NCBI GenBank assembly: GCA_030052355.1
Contig: JASIGS010000145.1
Location: 1-10,247 of the forward strand
DNA: 10,247 bases
Direction: 5' to 3'
From: Streptosporangiaceae bacterium
GTDB taxonomy: Bacteria > Actinomycetota > Actinomycetes > Streptosporangiales > Streptosporangiaceae
Shown here piece after piece: positions 5,937 to 10,247 of the stretch. Below the pieces are notes generated by a model. The model saw only the letters and a program-made list of their open reading frames with translations, was not told the origin of the DNA and ran no database searches. The position numbers were made by a program, and so were the translations under genes. Positions within the stretch are counted from its first letter, which is position 1. Each line of letters opens with the position of its first letter.

Positions 5937-6755
5937 ATGACCAACTGGGAGTTCCCATGCTCGCAGCCGATCGACATCCAGGTCGACTCGTGGAGTTCCG
6001 GCAGCGTCGCCGTCGCGGGCGAGCCGACCGACACAGTGACCGTGCAAGTCGTCCCCGCCTATGCGGGCGACCACGGTGGCGCCCTGCTCGGCGAGGTCCG
6101 CGTCACCTTCGACGCCGGGCGGCTATGGGTCAACGGCCCCCGGGACGTCAGCTTCCGCCGCCGCCATGGGCTGGACCTGACGATCAAGGCCCCGGCGGGT
6201 TCCCGGCTCGCCGCCAAGACAGCCTCCGCCGACGTCAGCTGCGTCGGTGAGCTCGGCGCCCTGAACGTGGTCACGGCCAGCGGCGACGTCACCGCGTCCT
6301 CGGTGACCGGCCCCGCTGCAGTCCAGACCGCGAGCGGGGACATCGTGATCCGCGACGCCGCCACCGCCAACGTCAGCACCGCGTCCGGCGACGTCCACTT
6401 CGACCGGATTCGCGGGGAGGCAAAGCTGCACACCGTCAGCGGCGACGTGCGCGTCTCCCGGTGCGACGGGTCCGTCGACGGGCACAGCGTCAGCGGCGAC
6501 GTGGACATCAGCGGCGTGGCGACTGGGAATGTAAGCCTGAACTCGGTATCGGGTGACCTGATCGTCGGCGTCGTGCCGGGGATCGGCGTCTACCTGGACC
6601 TCGCAAGCACGACCGGCGACATCCGCCGCGACCTCGACGAAGACGCCGACGGCGAGGGAACGTCCGCCGCCGCGCAGATCAGGTGCCGGACGCTCAGCGG
6701 CGACATCCTGATCCGCCGGGCGAGTACTAGCACGACGACCACCGAGCCAGCGTGA
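5937..6755 (+). CDS. DUF4097 family beta-strand repeat protein
   Basis: The product has 272 residues. After an N-terminal beta-rich part (1-90, starting MTNWEFPCSQPIDIQVDSW) it consists of short repeats, each ending in a strand beginning SGD(V/I/L). These lie at residues 115, 133, 150, 168, 186 and 205, then a TTGD at 225 and a last SGD at 254. The spacing is 17-19 residues for the first six and widens afterwards. This is the hallmark of DUF4097, which folds as a right-handed beta-solenoid and is annotated as a putative adhesin. No signal peptide, membrane helix or sorting motif is visible, so a surface role is not supported here and the protein is probably cytosolic. AGAAGGG (5923-5929) lies seven bases before the ATG. 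The acidic insert at 232-242 (DLDEDADGEGT) and the Ser/Thr-rich C-terminus are not conserved features of the repeats. It probably shares the leaderless promoter of the RHH gene; its biochemical role is unknown. Confidence 0.85.
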   Translation: MTNWEFPCSQPIDIQVDSWSSGSVAVAGEPTDTVTVQVVPAYAGDHGGALLGEVRVTFDAGRLWVNGPRDVSFRRRHGLDLTIKAPAGSRLAAKTASADVSCVGELGALNVVTASGDVTASSVTGPAAVQTASGDIVIRDAATANVSTASGDVHFDRIRGEAKLHTVSGDVRVSRCDGSVDGHSVSGDVDISGVATGNVSLNSVSGDLIVGVVPGIGVYLDLASTTGDIRRDLDEDADGEGTSAAAQIRCRTLSGDILIRRASTSTTTTEPA

Positions 6756-6799
6756 CACCACGTCAGCACGACCAAGACACTGCGAAGGGATGAACAGCC

Positions 6800-7006
6800 A
6801 TGAACCCGCGGACGCTCGAGGACCTAGCCCGGCAGCGCACCGCCGACCTGCACCGCGCTGCGGAACGACGAGCAGCATCCAGGCGCCCCCCGCACGCAAA
6901 CCCGTCGCTTCGGGTACGAACCGGGTGGACGCTCGTCGACCTCGGCCTGAGGCTGGCAGTCCCCGCTCAGCGGCAACCGGTCAGGGCCGGCGCGGTCCGC
7001 TCGTGA
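6800..7006 (+). CDS. Small basic protein of unknown function (68 aa)
   Basis: This small ORF begins 44 bp after the DUF4097 gene, with AAGGG (6785-6789) ten bases upstream. The sequence starts MNPRTLEDLARQRTADLHRA and continues with an Arg/Ala-rich amphipathic helix (about residues 5-28). A Pro-containing turn follows, then a short hydrophobic helix (TGWTLVDLGLRLAV, 41-54). I recall similar Arg-rich small proteins in actinobacteria, usually called hypothetical, but I cannot assign a family. Its position suggests it is the third gene of the RHH-DUF4097 operon. A longer reading in another frame (6790-7638) runs antisense through dapF and is a shadow. The last 26 bp overlap the 3' end of dapF tail to tail, which is unusual but possible because only the C-terminal residues of each are involved. 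Confidence 0.65.
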   Translation: MNPRTLEDLARQRTADLHRAAERRAASRRPPHANPSLRVRTGWTLVDLGLRLAVPAQRQPVRAGAVRS

Positions 7007-7844
7007 ACGCCAGCGGCGACAGCCCGGCGAGCCAGCTCGCCGACAGCTCTCCGGAAGCCACGATTTCCGCTGGACCGGTGAGAAGGCTGGCGGTCGCGCT
7101 CGGCGTGACACCCAGCCTTCCACCGGGAACGCGCACACTCCACCCAGTTCCCGTCCCGTCCGGCCACTCCCCGGCCGCTACGGCCGCCGCCACGGCGGCG
7201 GCCACCGCGCCGGTTCCGCAGGACAGCGTGAGTCCCGAGCCGCGCTCGTGTACCCGCATCTCGACCTCATGGTCGCCGAGCGCCCTGACCAGCTCCACGT
7301 TCGCGGGCACGTCAGGTTCCAGCAACAGCGGCGCGCTCAGGTCAAAGTCCGCCACGTTCTTACGCACCATGCAGGCCAGATGCGGGTTGCCCACGGTGAT
7401 CGCCAGCCCGGCAAGCCGCCGCCCGCCGACCTCGACAGCGCCAGGTCCGAGGACCCTGGCCGGGCCCATGTCCACCGCGAACTCCCCGTCAGGCAGCGCG
7501 GTGACGACCCGCTCCCCCGCCCGGGTGGCGATCGCAACCTTCGCACCTGCGGCAAGGCCCTGCTCGAGCAAATACCTGACAAACACCCTGATGCCGTTGC
7601 CGCACATCTCCGCCACGCTGCCGTCCGAGTTCCGGTAATCCATAAACCACTCGGCACCCTGCCCGGCAGTCGCCGGGTCTCCGGCCGCGGCCGTCCGCAC
7701 GACCCGCAGCACCCCATCTGCACCAATCCCGGTGTGCCGGTCACACAGCCCCGCGACAAGCTCCGCAGCCAGCTCGAGCTCGCCATCCGGATCAGGCAAG
7801 ATCACAAAGTCATTGCCAGTCCCGTGGCCCTTAGCAAACCGCAT
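6981..7844 (-). CDS. dapF: Diaminopimelate epimerase
   Basis: DapF (287 residues) interconverts LL- and meso-diaminopimelate in the cytoplasm, the last step before lysine and the peptidoglycan cross-linking residue. The two catalytic cysteines are visible: Cys81 in EMCGNGIRVF and Cys209 in LSCGTGAVAA. Other family motifs are the N-terminal KGHGTGNDFV (5-14), DRHTGIGADGVL (35-46), RNSDGS (71-76) and VGNPHL (151-156). The length matches the usual 270-290. The start ATG at 7844 gives the canonical N-terminus MRFAKGHGTGNDF. Only a weak Shine-Dalgarno sequence precedes it; a TAGCAT box six bases upstream suggests a leaderless transcript. The gene lies downstream of miaA, as in many actinobacteria, but a strong hairpin separates them, so dapF may be transcribed mainly from its own promoter. 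The C-terminal extension SPLAFTSGPRRP overlaps the small gene at 6800-7006. Confidence 0.96.
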   Translation of the reverse strand: MRFAKGHGTGNDFVILPDPDGELELAAELVAGLCDRHTGIGADGVLRVVRTAAAGDPATAGQGAEWFMDYRNSDGSVAEMCGNGIRVFVRYLLEQGLAAGAKVAIATRAGERVVTALPDGEFAVDMGPARVLGPGAVEVGGRRLAGLAITVGNPHLACMVRKNVADFDLSAPLLLEPDVPANVELVRALGDHEVEMRVHERGSGLTLSCGTGAVAAAVAAAVAAGEWPDGTGTGWSVRVPGGRLGVTPSATASLLTGPAEIVASGELSASWLAGLSPLAFTSGPRRP

Positions 7845-7850
7845 GCCCCG

Positions 7851-7856
7851 ATGCTA
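7851..7856 (-). promoter_or_regulatory. -10-like TAGCAT before dapF (leaderless)
   Basis: On the minus strand TAGCAT (7856-7851) fits the TANNNT pattern and is six bases from the dapF ATG, in the context GCTAGCATCGGGGCATG. No clear -35 was found at 16-19 bp, and there is no proper Shine-Dalgarno sequence. The same CTAGCATCG string stands before miaA. Confidence 0.4.
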
Positions 7857-7890
7857 GCTGCGTGGCCGAGATAGGACAGCACTGCCAGGA

Positions 7891-7952
7891 GCGGTCCTGA
7901 CCAGCCGCGGTCCAGCACGTTCTCAGTGCGGACCGCGGCCGGTCAGGTCCGC
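7891..7952 (-). terminator. Very strong hairpin between miaA and dapF
   Basis: The main arms are 7896-7913 (CCTGACCAGCCGCGGTCC) and 7930-7947 (GGACCGCGGCCGGTCAGG). Their only non-Watson-Crick position is a G-U wobble when read on the minus strand, and an A-C mismatch on the plus strand. The stem continues outward after one T/T mismatch with GCGG/CCGC (7891-7894 and 7949-7952), and inward, past a bulged A, with GCAC/GTGC (7915-7918 and 7926-7929). This gives 26 bp and a loop of seven. It starts seven bases after the miaA stop codon. No U-tract follows on the minus strand. A terminator or mRNA-stabilising structure for the miaA transcript is the likely role. Confidence 0.75.
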
Positions 7953-7959
7953 GACCCGA

Positions 7960-8865
7960 CTAACTAACGATCTTCGCGGCCCGTCTGATGACATCCATAG
8001 CCCGATCCACGACCCCAGCGCCGCCCGCTATCCAGATCACCCGCGGGTCGCGCCGGAACCAGGACTCCTGCCGCCGGACGAACCTGCGGGTCGCCTGGAC
8101 CGTCTGCCGTGCCGCCTCCTCCTCGGACCAGTCCCCGGCCAGGAAGGCCAGCACCTGCGCGTAACCGAGGGCACGGCTCGCGGTCCTGCCCTCGCGCAGC
8201 CCGGCAGCCTCGAGCCCCCGCACCTCGTCGACCAGTCCTTCCCGCCACATCCGGGCCACCCTGGCTGCGACCCGCTCGTCGAGCTCAGTCCTGGACAGCT
8301 CGACCCCGATCTGGGTCACCGGGTACACCGACTTGTACTCCGGCATCGTCGCGCTGAACGGCCCCCCGGACAGCTCGACCACCTCCAGCGCGCGCACGAT
8401 CCTGCGCCCGTTGCCGGGCAGGATGGCGGCGGCGGCCGCCGGGTCCACCAGCGCTAGCCGCCCGTGCAGCTCGGCGGGGCCGACCCGGTCAAGCTCGTCT
8501 TCAAGCCGGGCCCGCAGCTCTGGATCCGTACCGGGAAACCGCAGGTCATCGATGACGGCCCGGACATACAGGCCAGACCCGCCGACCAGGATCGGCATCC
8601 GGCCGCGCGCACGGATGTCCGCCGCGGCCCGCCTGGCCAGCGCTTGGTACTCCGACACGCTGGCGGCCTTGGTAACCGGCCAGACGTCGATGACGTGGTG
8701 CGGGACCTCCTCGCGCTGGGCGGGCCCGAGCTTGGCCGTGCCGATGTCCATGCCCTGGTAGAGCTGCATTGAGTCGGCGTTCACAACCTCGCCTTCGAGG
8801 GCGTGCGCCAGCGCAACGGAAAGGTCAGACTTGCCTGCGGCAGTTGGCCCCACAACCGCGATCAC
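7960..8865 (-). CDS. miaA: tRNA dimethylallyltransferase MiaA
   Basis: MiaA transfers a dimethylallyl group to N6 of A37 in tRNAs reading codons that start with U; MiaB, encoded just upstream, then adds the methylthio group. With the GTG start at 8865 the protein is 301 residues, the usual length. Visible motifs are the P-loop GPTAAGKS (6-13), NADSMQLYQGMDIGTAKL (29-46, with the catalytic Asp31), PHHVIDV (55-61), LVGGSGLYVRAV (93-104) and the C-terminal RRQESWFRRDPRVIWI. The frame is open for 44 more codons upstream, but those residues (ending SCLQGHTLCRHADATSIAS) are unlike MiaA. GTG places VIAVVGPTAAGKS at the N-terminus as in the family. There is no Shine-Dalgarno sequence, but TAGCAT lies seven bases upstream, suggesting leaderless initiation. 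The gap of 347 bp to the dioxygenase-like gene makes a separate transcript likely. Confidence 0.94.
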   Translation of the reverse strand: MIAVVGPTAAGKSDLSVALAHALEGEVVNADSMQLYQGMDIGTAKLGPAQREEVPHHVIDVWPVTKAASVSEYQALARRAAADIRARGRMPILVGGSGLYVRAVIDDLRFPGTDPELRARLEDELDRVGPAELHGRLALVDPAAAAAILPGNGRRIVRALEVVELSGGPFSATMPEYKSVYPVTQIGVELSRTELDERVAARVARMWREGLVDEVRGLEAAGLREGRTASRALGYAQVLAFLAGDWSEEEAARQTVQATRRFVRRQESWFRRDPRVIWIAGGAGVVDRAMDVIRRAAKIVS

Positions 8866-8872
8866 TGATGCG

Positions 8873-8878
8873 ATGCTA
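8873..8878 (-). promoter_or_regulatory. -10-like TAGCAT before miaA (leaderless)
   Basis: TAGCAT (minus strand 8878-8873) is seven bases before the GTG chosen as the miaA start, in the context ACTAGCATCGCATCAGTG. The spacing puts the transcription start at or next to the GTG, which supports that start over the longer reading. No good -35 was identified. Confidence 0.4.
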
Positions 8879-8956
8879 GTGGCATCAGCATGACGGCAGA
8901 GGGTATGTCCTTGCAGACACGATGCGGCCAGCCGGCCGCCTGGCCCGGGGAGAGTC

Positions 8957-9190
8957 ATGACGTACGGGGACGACACCACCACGCGCGGCCTTGGCATCGG
9001 CTCAGGCCAAGACGACGATTTCGAGGCGGCTGACCTCTACTCCGACGACGAATACGACGTCGAGTTCAGCGACGAAGACGACGACGAAGACGACGAAGAC
9101 TTCGACGAGGACGACGACGACGAGGATGAGGACGACGACGAGGACGACGCCGACTTGGACGAGGACGAAGACGACCTAGAAGAAGGTTGA
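8957..9190 (+). CDS. Extremely acidic small protein (77 aa)
   Basis: By my count 46 of the 77 residues are Asp or Glu, and Arg10 is the only basic residue. The N-terminal 18 residues (MTYGDDTTTRGLGIGSGQ) are ordinary; from residue 19 on, the protein is almost continuous Asp/Glu broken by a few Tyr, Phe, Val, Ser, Ala and Leu. It must be intrinsically disordered. GGGGAGAG (8947-8954) ends two bases before the ATG, so the binding site is close but usable. The ORF lies on the opposite strand to its neighbours, divergent from miaA and convergent with the dioxygenase-like gene. A hairpin at 9201-9219 could terminate it. The DNA is a run of GAC/GAA/GAG/GAT triplets, so the ORF could be a low-complexity stretch with an accidental start. 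The Shine-Dalgarno sequence, the varied acidic codons and the terminator favour a real gene. Possible roles (nucleic-acid mimic, metal or cation binding, acidic tail protein) are guesses. Confidence 0.55.
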   Translation: MTYGDDTTTRGLGIGSGQDDDFEAADLYSDDEYDVEFSDEDDDEDDEDFDEDDDDEDEDDDEDDADLDEDEDDLEEG

Positions 9191-9200
9191 GCGGGAGCCC

Positions 9201-9219
9201 AGCCTGCCGCGGTCAGGCT
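9201..9219 (+). terminator. Possible terminator of the acidic gene
   Basis: AGCCTG (9201-9206) pairs with CAGGCT (9214-9219) around CCGCGGT and is followed by two more Ts (TTT in total). It begins ten bases after the stop codon of the acidic ORF and overlaps the last codons of the convergent dioxygenase-like gene. The stem is short, so confidence is limited. Confidence 0.45.
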
Positions 9220-10019
9220 TTGGCGTTCCAGGTCGCGACCAGGTAGCTGACCTCGAGCGGCACGGCCGCGTACAGCAGTTCAGCGCTGACCTCGCGTCCC
9301 CGGGCCGCGCCGGCGAGGACCTGCCACGCCGCGCGACCCGCCACCATCAGCTCGGCGTCGCTGGCGGGATCCAGCGCGGCCAGTCGTTCTGTGTCGGCTG
9401 CTGCGAACGCAGCGGACAGTTCCTTGTCGTAGGCGTCGGCCGCTGGGTCGTGAGCCCCTGGCGGACCAGCCGCGCGCCGCGCCGGGCCGTCGCCCATGAC
9501 CAGCATGCCGACCCGGGGCATGCTCGCGGCCAGCCGAGCGCCGAGCGCCAGGCACTCGTCCGGCGGCAGCGCGTGCCACACCCCCTGGAACAGGACGCCG
9601 GGGGTCCGGGGCTCACCAGCTGGCCTCGCGCCCGCGCGGGCCAGAGGTCCGTCCGCACCGGACCGAAGCAGCCAGGCGCCCACGGTTAGCGACAGCGGCA
9701 GCACCGGCTCGCCGGTCCCGGTCTGGAACGGGACGCCGTAGTCGCGCAGGCTTCCGGCCGCGTCACCGGGATAGGCCACGGAACGCTCGGCGGCACCGAC
9801 CACGACTACCAGGTCAGGGCCGACGGCCAGCAACCGCGACACGGCGACGGCGGCGGCTTGCCGCACTGTCGTTCCCTCCCTGCCGGTGATCGCGGCGGGA
9901 GAGCGCGCCTCGCCAGCGCTCGATTCGGGGGGCCCGGACGGCGGCGTTACCCCGGCGGAACCGGTCGCGGCGGGGATCAGCAGCGGAGGGTGCGGGCAGA
10001 CCGCGGCCGCGACCAGCAC
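9213..10019 (-). CDS. Class III extradiol dioxygenase (LigB)-like protein
   Basis: This 268-residue protein starts MLVAAAVCPHPPLLIPAA and contains DLVVVVGAAERSVAYPGDAAG (about 69-89), LLVMGDGPARR (about 172-182), HDPAADAYDKELSAAF (about 189-204) and SDAELMVAGRAAWQVLAGAA (about 219-238). These match the actinobacterial LigB-fold family regularly found between miaB and miaA. True class III extradiol dioxygenases cleave catechol rings with Fe(II) held by two His and one Glu. Here His10 and an acidic SDAE segment are present, but the usual second His after the VVVVG strand is not seen (AAERS instead). Ring-cleaving activity is therefore doubtful, and the role is unknown, perhaps linked to tRNA modification by genomic context only. 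The GTG start lies six bases after the miaB stop with no clear binding site, suggesting translational coupling. The region 20-50 is a Pro/Ser/Gly-rich insertion. Confidence 0.82.
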   Translation of the reverse strand: MLVAAAVCPHPPLLIPAATGSAGVTPPSGPPESSAGEARSPAAITGREGTTVRQAAAVAVSRLLAVGPDLVVVVGAAERSVAYPGDAAGSLRDYGVPFQTGTGEPVLPLSLTVGAWLLRSGADGPLARAGARPAGEPRTPGVLFQGVWHALPPDECLALGARLAASMPRVGMLVMGDGPARRAAGPPGAHDPAADAYDKELSAAFAAADTERLAALDPASDAELMVAGRAAWQVLAGAARGREVSAELLYAAVPLEVSYLVATWNAKA

Positions 10020-10025
10020 GTCAGG

Positions 10026-10247
10026 TCAGCGGGCCCGCATGGCGGGCATGCCGAGCAGCACCTGGTCGGTCGCGGGAGCCTGGTCGTGCTGGCGCCCCGC
10101 CCAGGCATCGCCGCCCGCGGTGCGCCGCACGCAGACGGGAACGCCGTCGGCCAGCAGATAGTGCGGGGACGCGCCGGTGACCACCGTCGTCACCAGGTCG
10201 CCGGGCCGGGGCGCGGTGTCGTCCGCCGCGGTGCCAGCCCGGGGGAC
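10026..10247 (-). CDS. miaB: tRNA-2-methylthio-N6-dimethylallyladenosine synthase MiaB, C-terminus (truncated by window)
   Basis: The minus-strand frame entering from the right edge is open for 73 residues and ends LLGMPAMRAR before TGA. It contains RPGDLVTTVVTGASPHYLLADG and then RRTAGGDAW, the TRAM domain that ends MiaB and helps bind tRNA. MiaB is a radical-SAM methylthiotransferase that acts on the product of MiaA (also in this window), adding a methylthio group at C2 of i6A37. The radical-SAM cysteines lie in the missing upstream part. The assignment rests on the TRAM-like sequence together with the neighbouring miaA and extradiol-like genes, the usual actinobacterial order. A related methylthiotransferase (RimO) is less likely because of this context. 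Confidence 0.85.
   Translation of the reverse strand, partial: VPRAGTAADDTAPRPGDLVTTVVTGASPHYLLADGVPVCVRRTAGGDAWAGRQHDQAPATDQVLLGMPAMRAR

Noticed and set aside
6790..7638. Plus-strand ORF of 282 codons starting near the 68-residue gene
   Set aside because: Most of it is antisense to dapF, which has all its catalytic motifs; composition is Ser/Pro/Thr-rich, as expected for a shadow.
8926..8945. Inverted repeat GGCCAG/CTGGCC upstream of the acidic ORF
   Set aside because: A six-bp GC-only stem with an eight-base loop is expected by chance in DNA of this composition, and no other signal supports it.
8866..8997. 44-codon N-terminal extension of miaA
   Set aside because: The extra residues do not resemble MiaA and overlap the acidic gene; the GTG at 8865 gives the usual length and N-terminus.

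Overview
The window is about 10.2 kb of very GC-rich DNA with long shadow ORFs in several frames. The start codons (ATG/GTG), several apparently leaderless promoters and the minus-strand order miaB - extradiol-dioxygenase-like gene - miaA - dapF point to a high-GC actinobacterium (Actinomycetota, probably a filamentous actinomycete). I cannot name a genus. No IS element, phage gene, CRISPR array, tRNA or rRNA is visible.

Left part (1-4293): the 3' end of glcE overlaps a complete glcF by one base. Together they encode the FAD-binding and iron-sulfur subunits of glycolate oxidase. The stop codon of glcF directly abuts the stop of a convergent gene for a membrane-anchored NHL-repeat protein. That gene is divergent from a class I SAM-dependent methyltransferase gene whose promoter suggests a leaderless mRNA.

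Middle part (4294-7006, plus strand): a 199-bp leader carries two inverted repeats. It precedes a 242-residue protein that I read as a possible Fe(II)/2-oxoglutarate-type oxygenase (HxD...H...R pattern), closed by a perfect 16-bp hairpin. Next is an apparent three-gene unit: a ribbon-helix-helix (HicB/Arc-like) DNA-binding protein, a DUF4097 beta-repeat protein and a 68-residue basic protein. In front of the RHH gene lies an unusual array of TGACGTCA-like units, one per helical turn. It overlaps a consensus -35, a -10 and the start codon, so it looks like an autoregulatory operator over a leaderless promoter. This is the most interesting regulatory signal in the window.

Right part (6981-10247, minus strand): the 3' end of miaB, an extradiol-dioxygenase-like protein, miaA and dapF form the housekeeping block for tRNA hypermodification (miaA, miaB) and for lysine/peptidoglycan precursor synthesis (dapF). 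A very strong 26-bp hairpin separates miaA from dapF. Both genes have a TAGCAT -10-like box 6-7 nt before the start codon. On the opposite strand, between miaA and the dioxygenase-like gene, lies an ORF for an extremely acidic 77-residue protein. dapF and the 68-residue gene overlap tail to tail by 26 bp.
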